Source of the DNA: Ovis canadensis
Taxonomy: Eukaryota; Chordata; Mammalia; Artiodactyla; Bovidae
Reading direction: 5' to 3'
DNA length: 64,000 bases
Assembly (NCBI RefSeq): GCF_042477335.2
Contig: NC_091263.1
Location: 72,286,501 to 72,350,500 of the forward strand
Under the pieces are notes generated by a model. That model was not told the origin of the DNA and did not search any database. It worked only from the letters and a program-made list of their open reading frames with translations. Of the stretch, positions 45,001 through 57,000 are shown in pieces (within the stretch, counting starts at the first letter, position 1; each line of letters opens with the position of its first letter). The position numbers were made by a program, and so were the translations under genes.

Positions 45001-48000
45001 GTGACCTGGGCAGGATGGGAGGAGGGCAGAGGAACGGAGGTCCGGGGAGTGAGGTTCTCAGCGCCACATGGAAGCCCTGCAGCTCAGAGCTGTGGGCCCA
45101 GGACCCGGAGCTCGTGGGGGGCACCTCTTAGAACCGGGGCACCTAGGCTTCTGAGGCTCTGGGGTCCTGGTAGCTGAAGCCCTCACAATTCTCAGGTTCC
45201 AGAACTATCTTGCTGGAACCCCAGGATCCCAGCCTCAGCCTCCAGGCTCTGCAGAATCTGACCCTAAGACCACCTCCACTTGCAGCTGTCTGGGGGGGGG
45301 GCACGTCCCACCCGTGGAGCCCACACCCCCGAGGGGTGGAGGGGTCCCCACAACCTACCCCCAAACTGAACCTGTCACCGTCCCAGAGGGCGACCTGTCA
45401 CACCCGGTCCTTCCCCAGCCTGGGCAAAAACGGTGGGTGCTTGACACAGGGCAGAGACCCAGTCAAACAGGAGACAGTGGTGGGATGAATGAGGGGGTTG
45501 CTTAGAGCAAAGTGCCAAATACAGAAACCGAAGCTGAGAAGGTGGTGACGGGCTGCCGACGGGCAGCTGCCCTGCCCCTGAGCTAGGAAAGTGCTTTCTG
45601 TTGCTGAAACCAGGAGTTTGCTATAGGGAAGGACAGGGAGTGGGTGGTGCGGGGGAAAGACCTCTTGAGAAGCGCTGAATATTCCCAGTTTGACCAGCCC
45701 TCGTGTTTCTGCCATCCCTGGGGCAAAACCGCAGTGAAGATGTTTCCAATTTAGCTTTTGAACTCTTTGAAACCTGGGGGACATCGTGGTGTGAGAAGGA
45801 GGTGGGGTGGGGGTCCATTTCAGAAACCAGGCTCATCCCCCCACAAAGCCCCCTGGGTCGGGGGGTCTGGCTTCATGCCTGCAGTACTTGGCTCACACAC
45901 TAGGTGGCAGTGCCCACCACCACTGCCACCGACACCACCATACCTGACTCAGCCACATCAGCAATGTCCACCCCTTGCTCTTGTGCCATGAAGCCCAGGA
46001 TGGAAAAAATTGCGAAGCCAGACACAAAACTGGTACCACTGTTCAGGCATCCCAGCAGCATACAGTCCCTATGTTACACATATGTCAGGGAGCAAGTTAA
46101 TTCACAACACAAGGAAGCCACGCTCCCTAACTTCTCTTTTTTTTTTCTTCTCTTTAAACATCATCACGTCTAAGGCCCACCAGGCCTGCCGGCGCAACAC
46201 TTGCCTGTACGAGTTGTACTTGTATTTGTTGTAGCTCCCCAGCGAGGTCATGGCCCCCAGGCAGATGGCATAGGAGAAGAATATTTGGGTCCCAGCATCG
46301 ATCCATACCTGGGAAGGGTGCGGGGGCGGGGGAAGGTGGCGAAGAAAAGACAAGAAGGGTCGTCAGAGCCGGCTTCCTGGAGGCGGCGGCAGGGGTCCCA
46401 AAGACTCCGCCTCGAGGTCTGCAGACTCTCCATGCGATTGGAGCACGGTGCTGGAATCCAGGATGCAAGCAGAACCCCAGACGTCTAAGAGCCCCCCACC
46501 CCAGCTCACTGAGCATCAGGGTTAAGAGGCCCTGCTTTTGAAGCAGAGGGACCTCAAGTCCAACCACGGAATCATCATGGGCAAGTAAATACGACTCCCG
46601 GAGCCTCAGTTTTCACACCTGTAAAGTGGGCTCCGTTCCCCTGCCCCACAGCGCTTTTTTTTTTTTTGGCAGGTTCAAAGAGTTAAGATTTAGCCCAGCT
46701 CCAGACACACGGTAAGCCTGCAAGTCAAGGCTGCTATCCTTATGGTCACTGCTATTGTTTGGGGACCCCCGCCTGAGTTGGAAGTGGGAGGAATTCCCAC
46801 ACGGATTATGCAGGCAAAGCCGTTCTCCAGAACCTTCGGCAGGCAGCTCCTGATGGCTGCCCAGCCGTCTCCCAGCTGTCCTCTGATGAGTCTCGTATGG
46901 CCGAGCCCTTGCCCCCCACCTCCCACCCAGGGCGAGAGGACTGTGGGGAAGAGACCCGAAGCGGCCTGTGAGGCCCTTGGGGACAACCTAAAGGCTGAGG
47001 CCCCTGGGGACAAAAGGTCCTGAAACTGGCCAGTGAGAGTTCCGACCCCCCGCGGCCACGTGGCTGAGTGCCTCGGGGCGGGGGGAACCATTAGTGTCTG
47101 CCCCCCGACCTTCTAAGAGGTCACAACTCTGAACTCCGCCCTCAGCCCACGGCGCCCCCACGATGCAGCCTCAAGGCTGCTGTGAGCAGAGGAGGCGACC
47201 AGCTTCCGGAGACGTCTCTGCCTTACCTGGCACAGTGCCTAAAGCAGCCTCTATAATTGGCCACCTCGGGAGGCCTCGACACAAAAAGATACACGCCGCC
47301 GGGATGGCCGGTGGGCACCATGAGCAACCCGCCGGGGCCCAGTGGAAAAGTACCAGGGCTGAGTACCTCCCGGCTCCACCTGGGGGCCAGAGCATGGGCA
47401 CGGCTTCGGTTTCCTCCCCTATGCCGGCCCTGGGGGTGAGGGGAGGGGTAGGAAGGCCACGGTGCCCCGCGGTACCTCTGGGTCCTCCAGGCGGCTGATG
47501 TCGGGGTACAGATAGAACCTGATGCCTGCTCCTGCGCCGGGCAGCGTCAGCCCACGGACCAGCAGCACCAGCAGCATGGCGAACGGGAACGTGGCCGTGA
47601 AGTAGACGACCTGCAGGGGGCGGGAGCCACTCAGCCGCTCAGCAGGCCAGCCTGCTGTGGGTCGAGCCCCAGCATCCGCTCCCAGGCAGGCCTTCCAGAG
47701 CCGGGCCCGGTGCCACCCTTGCTGAGGGACCTGGGGCGTGGTGCCCACCCTCTCCGGGCTGCAGGCGCCTCACCTGCAACCTGGGTGTAAAGCACCCACC
47801 TCACACACAGGCTTACTGACATTCGAATCCTGCAAATATTTACAGGGCCCTGGAAATACAGAGAGCCAGTCCCTGCCCTCATGGAACCGACATTCCAGCG
47901 GGTGGCAAAAGGGAAGTGCACAGTAAGAGAGCAAACGATCTCGGGTGAACGCCCAGGGGGTGGCCCGCAGCGCGCAGCACGGATCAGCTAGCATTCGCAG

Positions 48001-51000
48001 GGAGGCCTGGAGGGCTGCAGTCCACCGCGTCTCAGAGTCGGACACCAATGAGTGACCAAACATTCGCAGCGTTAGTATAACTTGTGGTTCAGAACCAGTT
48101 AAGTGTGGGTTCAAATTCTCGCGCCGTCCCCTCGTGTGCTGTGTGACCTTGGGCATGATGTTTACCCTCTCTGGGCCTGTCACCTCATGTGTACAATGGG
48201 GATTAGAGAAACAAAATTGCTCACTAATGGGCAAGGCGAGGATTCAAGGGAATGAGGCTCACAACGTGGTCAAAACAGCACCAGGCAGGTAGCTGCTTAG
48301 ACGTGCAAAAAAGGGGGTCTTTTGTTGGCCGAGTGGTTGTGCAGGAAGCACCGGGGAACTTCTGGAGAGGAAACCAGGATGGGTCGCGCCTCACGTCCCA
48401 GGCAGGGTGAGGTCAACGCCAGGCGGGGACCACAGACGACCCAGGCCCCGCCTTTCCACCCCCGAGGGCCCGGCCCTACTTCCTCTCCCGGCCTGTCCCC
48501 AAAGCACCGGCCTTCAAACCTCCTGTGGCCTCCGCTTACAGATTGGATTTTCCCAACTTTCACTCCAACACAAGAAGTCCTCAGGAGGAGGCGTGTGCCT
48601 GAGCGGGGCTCGAGGGTGCCCAGGGGCATGGACAGTGAAATCCCGCTACTTCGCCCAGGCGCTGGCTGAGCCAGGTCTCCCGAGCAGCAGCCCACTCCGT
48701 GCTCAGCACGTCCCCAAATCGGTGTGTGCCGGCCGCCTTGCTGTCGGAGGACAAATGGGCTGGGTGGGGCTCCCAGACATCTTCAAACCACCACTGCACC
48801 CAGGGCATCTTGGTGCGTGGTGGAGGACATGTGAAAGTCCGTGGTGACCAGCAGAAATGCTGAGACAGCTCACAGAGCCCCCAGCTCCTTCTGAAGGGGC
48901 CGGGGGACCAGGGAGGGGGCTGCTGCATGGCCAATGCGCCCATTTTCCAGGTGTGGAAACTGAGGCCCAGAGAACAGGATGAAGGTTTGCAGTGCTGGGG
49001 GAGGGGATGGTGCCAGGACAGTATGGGGCACTCCCGGGACCCAGGTAACAGACAGAGCCCCGAACCTCGCCCAGCTGCCGCGGGAAGCCTGGATGGAGCC
49101 AGTTCTCGGATGCAGCCGCCATCCCTTTGAGTAGAAACAACTAGAAGCGGGCTTTGAAAAGGGCGCAAAGGAAGCTCTCAGGGCCCACTGGGCTCGGCTG
49201 CCTTGGGCCAGTGCCAGCAGCCGAGGTCTCCCGAGCGCTTCCTGTGAGCCGGCTGCGGATGCCTGAGCAGTAACTCCTGCACTCGGCGGGTCCTGCCCTG
49301 ACCCAGACGGGGAAACTGCGGCCCGCAGAGCCGGCCCTTGCCCACGGGTCACCCAGCACTCAGGCGGCAGAGCTGGATGGTCTAGAACCTGCTTCAGCAG
49401 GGGAGAGCCCCCGATGTCTATGGTTTGTCCGGTCCTCCCCAAGAGCAGGCTCCCGAGGGCTCCAGGGCTCAGGCCGCAGATCGGGCTCTGCAGCAGGCTG
49501 GCTGCAGACCCTGGGCAAGCTACGGCCCCTCTCTGGGCTCCGTGTCCCCACTGGAAACAGCCGGGCTCTGAAGTTCCCTCCAGCTCTGCTGAGGAGTCCG
49601 TATCTGGGGCCCTCCCAGAGGGGTGGCTCGGCCTCCGCGTCCTGGGTCGCCCAGCGGTAGGCCCCCCAGAGGACCCGGGGTAGAAGGGCCGACCTCCTGC
49701 CGCCTCCACCGTGCCCTCCCTGGACGCCCCTCTCCCCGACTGCCCTACAGGCTGCTCCCGAAGACAGGAGAGCCCTCTGCGTCCCGGGGACCAGTGGGCA
49801 TATGTGGAGGGCGGGGCCAGCCAGGAAGCCACCAAAGGATCGAAAGAAAGACGGCTGGCCCGCAGGCTGCTCTGGCCCCCAGCCCCGCCCCGGCGGAGAA
49901 CAATGGTGCGGACAGAGGCGGGCGAGGGCGGAGGGCAGAGGGCCGCCCTTCAAAGCGCACGGGGGCCCCGGGCTGGGCAGGCAGGCAGGGGCCTTGGGGC
50001 TTTGTGTCAGGGACACAGGACGCCTCCCAGGGTGTGTGTGGGGGGTGGGTTCCCTGTTTCCACACATTTAATTCGCTTCCCTAGCACTTCCGCAGCGCTT
50101 GCTGTGTGCCAGGCGCTATTAACTCACTCATCCTCCCGACTGCAAGGAGCAGACTGTCCCCTACATTTTCTAGATGAGGAAACAGAGGCCCAGGGGGGTC
50201 TCATCAGGGGCCCAGGGCCAGCCGGCAGCAGGGGCGGGATGTGGGCCAGGCCGGCTGGCGTGTCTTTGTGTCTGTAGGTGTCTATGTGTCTTGCCTGTGT
50301 GTGTCTGTATGTCTGTATCTGTGTGTGTGTGTCTGTGTCTATCTGTGTGTCTGTGTGTGTCTGTGTGTATGTCTGCGTCTGAGTGTGTATCTGTGTGTGT
50401 GTCTGCGTCTGTGTGTGTCTATGTATCTGTGTGTCTGTGCATGTGTGTATGTCTGTATCTGTGTGTGCGCCTGTGTGTCTGTGTGTATATCTGTGTGTGT
50501 ATATCTGTATGTCTGTCTGTGTCTGTCTGTGTCTGAGTGTGTATCTGTGTGTGTATGTCTGTATCTGTGTGTGTGTGTCTGTGTCTGTGTGTGTCTGTGT
50601 GTATGTCTGCGTCTGAGTGTGTATCTGTGTGTGTGTCTGTGTCTGTGTGTGTCTATGTGTCTGTGCGTCTGTGTCTGTGTCTGAGTGTGTGTCTGTGTGT
50701 ATGTCTGTGTCTGAGTGTGTGTCTGTGTGTGCACGCTTTCTCCCCAAGCCCAGGGCAGCACAGCCCACCTGCTCACGCCACCGTGGCAGCCTCTCTGGCA
50801 GGACACCCTTGTTTTGCAGAATCTGCCGAGGCCCAGCCCCTGAGCGCCAAACTCCCAGTCTCCCGGTGGCTCTCGGAGTCCCCGTGGGAGCGGCTCTGCC
50901 AGCCGCCACCAGTGGGCCTCTGGCGGGGGCCCAGCTCCTGAGCCCCAAACTCCCAGCCTCCCGGTGACTCTCGGGATCCCCGTGGGAGCAGCTCTGGCGG

Positions 51001-54000
51001 GGGCCCTGCGCCAGGATGCGGTATTTTTCCACTCTTGCTGGCAAACCTCCGTGGCTGCTCTGAGCCCGCGACCCAAAAGCCCTGTGGCCCAAGTGCCCTG
51101 GAAACTTACAAAGCCAGCGCCTCCTCCTCCCCCGGGGATGGCGGGGAGAGGGTGGCCGGCCAGGCACCAGGGGGACGTGCTGGTCTCTGCTGCCCTGGGC
51201 TTCCTCTGGGGAGGTCGTCTGGGCAGCGTGGGTCACTCACCCCAGAGGCCCAGGGCCGTGGGTCTGCACCCAGGGCCTGGCAGGCCCCAAGCACCTCGTG
51301 TGTGTTTGCAGGAGAACACCACGACCCATTTCACACAGGCGGAAACTGAGGCTCCGGGGGGAAGGGACTGGCCTCGGTCACGCCGGCTGCGGGTGCAGAG
51401 CCGAGACCCCACACCAGGTCTGCAGAGGCCGGCCTGTGCTTGCATCTGGGATTTGAACTGCCAGTGGGGTTCATGAGGCCACCCTTCCTGTGGGAGGGTC
51501 TGGAGTCCCTGTCACCTCCTGCGACCTAACGTGCTGTGAGAGCAGGCAGCCGCAGGAGGCGGGAGAATGCAGGGCCCCGAGGCTGGGCGCTGGGCTGCCC
51601 AAGCTCAAATGCCACCTGGGCTACCGACAAGCTGTGTAGACGTGAACAGATCAACCTCTCTGCCCCACCATTTCCCCAAGAACATCTCCTCTTACCACTT
51701 CTGTAAAGCGGAGTAGGAACCACGCATACATCAGACATCAGGAGGCTAAAGGAGCTGATAATCGGAGCTGAGAACGGTGCCTGGCACACAAGCAAGGCGC
51801 AGAGCGTCTGCACCACGATCACAATCTCTTGGATGAATTGAGCAGCAGTGAACTCTGAGCCAAGTGTTAGACCCTCAGAAGGACGAATGCTGTTCCACAC
51901 AAGGGAACTGACATCCAGAGAAGCCAAGTGACCTGAACTTGGGTCTTGAGCCCCCCAGGCCCAGGAGCTCCCTCCTCCCCAGCCCGGCCATGCCGGGGTC
52001 AGCCACTGAGCAAGGCCACAGCCAGGACGAGGCCATCCGGCCCCCACAGCGGCTGCAGACCTGGTCTATGGCCAGGGTTGGAAGTCACGGCCAGCGGTGG
52101 CCGCGGAGGAGCTCGAGGAAGTCCTCGGATCCTCCCTGTGTTTGTCCTGGCTTCCCCGGGGGCTGGCCCAGCCCTGCTATTGTTCTGGGGGCCACGCCTG
52201 CCCCTGGGGGCCCGGAGCCTCTTCTCTGGGGGCAGCAGGGGTATCTCCAGCCAGTCACGTCCGTCAGCTGCCGAGGGACAGCCCTGCACCCTCTCCATTT
52301 CACTTCGACTCTGGTCTCCTGCCCCTGCACGTGTCTCGGGTGAGGCTCATGGTTCCTGGCGGACATCAGCTCCTCCATTGGACCAAGGGCTCCCCGGGGG
52401 TCTGGTCGGACACATCTCTGGGCCTTTGAATGGCTTACCCCTCACTTCCGACAAATCTACGCCTCTAAGCGCCCTTCTTGGTGAGCCTTGCCTGAAACCG
52501 CACCCGGCACGCCTGTCTTCCTCCACCACGTCATGTGCCCCCTTTAGCTCTTGTCTCCTTAGATCACTTTACCTAAGAGGCCCTTCACCGGGGAGAACTC
52601 GCAATCATAGCCCCTTCTCCCAATGACGTCACCCACTGCCCATCACTGTCCTTCAAAAGCCACCTTAACTCAACTCTTTTGACCTTTGAGGACTTCTTGG
52701 TCTTAAAGAGATTGTCCCGGATGGAGATGCAAATGATGGGGGTCGGGGGATGGCAGACAGGGGGTCACGTAAGGGTAGGCCAGCCAACACCTACGCTGTG
52801 GCTGTTAGTGCCCTGGGTTCAGCCCGGTGAGCCCAAGGGAACCCTCTGGAGGGTTTTTCGCCACCAGGATGACTATGGTATTATACTGGCTGGTGTTCTG
52901 CTTACCAGGTCATCCATCGCCCGGCTCTGTTAACAGGTAATATTTCAGTTACAGGCTAACAGTTTCATTACTGACAATATACCAGCTACACCTAAAACCT
53001 GCATGAATGTAACACGAATTTTCAGCTACCACCTTTGTTAACAGCTAATGTCTTGGTCACTAGGTAACAGATTAACCAGCAGCAGATACTTCAGCGACAG
53101 CCAGCACTTTGGTTATGAGCAAACGACTTAATGATCGGTGAGAGCTCTCCTTAATAACTTCCTAGTTAACAGCTGAAATGTAAGGCCTAAGTTAATTCAG
53201 TTAATCTGACTTAGCGGCAAAAATGCGTTGAGAAGTTTTGCTTCTCAAACCTCAGTGCACATTTGGGGGAAAAGTGTTCAAATGCAGCTTCTGATTCTGT
53301 AGGTCTGGGGTCAGCCCATGGGTCTACATTTCTAAAGGGTCGACAGGGGATGTTGAGGTCGCAAGGGTCCCCGTGGCTGGTGAGCAGTTGGTAGCTAACA
53401 ACACCGTTACCGGTTAACTTTGCAGTGGTATCTCAGGGTTTGTTATCCGCTAACAGTCCCTTGGACTGCAAGGAGATCCAACCAGTCCATTCTAAAAGAG
53501 ATCAGTCCTGGGTGTTCTTTGGAAGGAATGATGCTAAAGCTGAAACTCCAGTACTTTGGCCACCTCATGCAAAGAGTTGACTCATTGGAAAAGTCTCTGA
53601 TGCTGGGAGGGATTGGGGGCAGGAGGAGAAGGGGACGGCAGAGGATGAGATGGCTGGATGGCATCACCGACTCGATGGACATGAGTTTGAGTGAATTCCA
53701 GGAGATGGTGATGGACAGGGAGGCCTGGTGTGCTGCGATTCATGGGGTCGCAAAGAGTCGGACACGACTGAGTGACTGAACTGAACTGAACTGAACATCC
53801 ACACAGCCCACCACTCCCTAATGGGGTACCAGTGGTGTGTGGGTGCTTGGAGAGCACACCACCCCATTTCAGGAATCTTGCAGGCTGATTGTCAAACCAT
53901 CAATAACTTGAAATTGGACCCGCTGGGCAGATTTACATTGTGAAATGGGCAAACGCCACAACCGAGGGGGCTGCTAGGAGAACTGGTTAATCAGGACCAG

Positions 54001-57000
54001 TTTTGAGCAGGAGGGCCCCAGGGGCACAGGAGCCGACCCTGCAGAGGGCCAGGCTCCACGAGGCGGGATGAGAGCACAACTCACTTTGCCCGTGGACTTG
54101 ACGCCCTTCCAGATGCAGAAGAAACAGACCAGCCAGACCAGGAGGAGGCAGAGAGCAAGGTCCCACTTCAGAGCGCCCGGTTCGTCAATCCCAGAAGACA
54201 AGCTCAGCACCTTCCGCCTTCAAGCAAACAGAGCGCCAAGTCAGATGGGCCGGACCAGGGCTGGGAGAGCCAGCGCCAGGATTCCAGCAGTCTGGGGCTC
54301 AACCGTGCCTCCAAGCTGCGGGGATTCCGCTGGTCTTGGGAAATCTTAGCTAACGCCAGTTTCACAGAGTCTTAGGGAAGCCAACCAGGGGATGGGTCTG
54401 GACTCCTGAGTCGGGCGCACGTGGGTTCTATCCAGCCAGGCCTCAGGCAAGTTACGTTAAACCCCTAAGCCTCAGTTTCCTCGTCTGTGAACTAGGTACT
54501 GATTCCCATGTGATCGATTTCTCACAGACCTTTGCAGTGCTCCCTGTGGGCCAGACACTGGGTTCCGACTGGGCTCCAGCGTCCAACCACTGCCTTAACC
54601 ACTTAACTTAACCACTGGGGGCTAGGTATCCAACTGCCTGCCTCAGTCTCCTCATCTCTAAAATGGGAATGACCACCTGCTCCCCCCACCCCGCCAGCCC
54701 ACATTCTCTGTCCTGTCCCTGTTTTTGTATTTGCCCCCATTCCTTATCTGGATATCTCACTGAAAGATAGGTCTCCAGGGTGTTGGTTCTCTCTGGGGCT
54801 GCAGGACACCCACACGCCTCTCCGAGGGGGAAGAGAAAAGCCACGCAAAATACACTGGCCCCGGACGCCGCCAGCGGCCAGCACACCGCAGCAGGCCATT
54901 GCTGTCTTGGGGCTGAGACCCCAGGGCAGCTCCGGGCACCCAGGGAGGGCTGCTTCCTCACCTGCCCCCAGCCGGGGTTGTGACGGGCTTGGGAGGAGGT
55001 GAGCGAACCGTCTGAAGGACAATCAGCACAGCCAGCAGCTCCACTCAGCATCACATGGCAGAGCCTGGGCCTCTGGGGTCCAGAGCCTTGTTGACCAGGG
55101 GAGACGCCCACAGTGCTACTCAGACACGCCCCTGAGGGGCAGACGCCTCCTGGAACTGGGCTGGGGCCCCCAGGCTGCTGACACCGTGAAACTTAACACC
55201 CAGAAACTGACCCCGTGGTCCCGGAGCTCCGACTGCTGAGGCAGTGACCCAGGGCAGCCAGGCTGAGCACAGGGACACTGGTCCCGTGAGCTCTGCTGTC
55301 ATAGGCTCCTGTTCCCGAGAAGCTGGCTCCCCCTAGAGACCCAGCTCCCTGTTCAAGGGCCACAGTCTCCGGCAGGAGCGGCAAGAGGGGCGTTTGAACC
55401 CGCCCTCCATTTCCTCTTCCGCAGAACGCAAACACGAGCTCTGGCCCCCAGACCACCCACAGCTCTCCGCCAGTCCGCGAGCAGGCCGATCCCCAGGATC
55501 AGGGCTCAGACGGCCCACTGGCCCAGGACACGTCCTCATTGCTTTTCAGTTTTCTCCAAAGACGCTTCAAAGCGAAGACCTTGAATAAATCCAAGGTTCC
55601 CACCTCAACTGGCACTCGGGCGAGGCCTTTCTGCGGCTCACCCCAACATCCAGGGGCTCCCTCAGGCACCGAGGCCACATCAACGAGGCTTCTCTAATTT
55701 ACCTCATCTGGTCCAAGGGCTGGAAGTCACTGGCCCTATTTTACAGATGGGGAAAACTGAGGCTTGGAGTTCCAATCACCCACGGACACATGGCCAGCAG
55801 GTGGCAGAGCTGCCACCCTACATCAGGGCTGTCTGATCCCCAAAGCCGGTACTCTCCCGGCTCCACTGCCTTTTCTGATTAATACAGAAATCAGAGCCTT
55901 CACTTTAACAAGAATTGCTCCAGGCCTTGCTTCGGCAGGGCTCACGGGACCCTCAGGGCCGGGGGCCTCTTCACGAGGCAGGCTGTGCAGCTGGTCAAGT
56001 ACAAGCACGTGGGCCTGGCCCTGCGGTGGCTTTAGAACAGGGCCCTTCCTGGCGCGGCCTCCAGGGCTCGGCTCCTTCCATGAAGCCGGGGCCTGCTGGG
56101 CAGCAGCCAAGGCTTCCGTGTGAATGGGTGGCCTCGGGGAGGCCCCTCTCTGCCGCCAGGCTTCCGGGGAGGTCTACCATGATGCTCCAGGTGCCTGGTG
56201 TCCTTCCGGCTCCCCGGCCGCCCCCTCACCCTGGATGTCGCCCTCAGGGGAGCCTGTCTTGCCTACCAGACTCCAGACACTCCGCAGACGAGGCACACAG
56301 CAGGTGCTCAGCCAGTGCCACGGCGTGTCCAGGCACAAGAGGTCTTCTCTTTCTCCTCAGGGGCGAGCTGACCACACCATCCTGACCACACCAGCCCCAC
56401 GCTTAGGTCACAGGCACCCTCCTGCCGGCTCCCACTGCCGTGCCGGGCAAACCTGTGGTGCCCACTACGGAGGGGAGGGGGCCGCGCGGCCTTGCTCTGG
56501 CAGCCGCCCAGCCACAGAGGCCACAACGGGGAAATCGAGTCACGCACTTGCTTCCCCGCTGCTGGTGGCAAAGCCCCTCTGAAGCGCCAGCAGTAACCGT
56601 TGAAGGCACCTTTCCTGTGATCCAGCAATTCTATCCTAAGACTCTCCTGGATATGGCCAATGACAGGGTCCACCCCAAGCTGTTCGGGCTTCCCAGGTGG
56701 CCTTAGACCCCACCTGCCAATGCAGGAGATGTAAGAGACACGGGTTCGATCCCTGGGCTGGGAAGGTCCCCTGGAGGAGGGCATGGCAACCCACTCCAGT
56801 ATTCTTGCCTGGAGAATCCCATGGGCAGAGGAGCCTGGCGGGCTACAGACCACGGGGTCCCAAAGAGTCGGACACAACTGAGCGACTTAGCACACACCTC
56901 GAGCTCTTCACCTCGGCTCTGTCTGCGGGAGCAGACATGGGAAACCAGCCACCCAGCGGGCCGTGGGAGGGGTCCGAGCAGGCGTGCAGCAGGCGCGTGG

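Larger units (their letters stand above)
47611..54084 (-). other. SLC6A6 intron (6.5 kb) with several old repeats
   Basis: It holds a SINE scrap (48000-48062), MIR-like remnants (~48100-48260, ~50155-50215, ~51315-51440, ~51590-51740), a TCTG/TG array (50261-50734), a degenerate taac-rich repeat with a MER5-like piece (52915-53450), and a BovB fragment (53456-53796). Confidence 0.7.

Noticed and set aside
48870..51236. Long - strand frames (up to 370 codons) and CVCV-type frames
   Set aside because: They are driven by GC-rich intron sequence and by the TG/TCTG array; repeat translations are not proteins.
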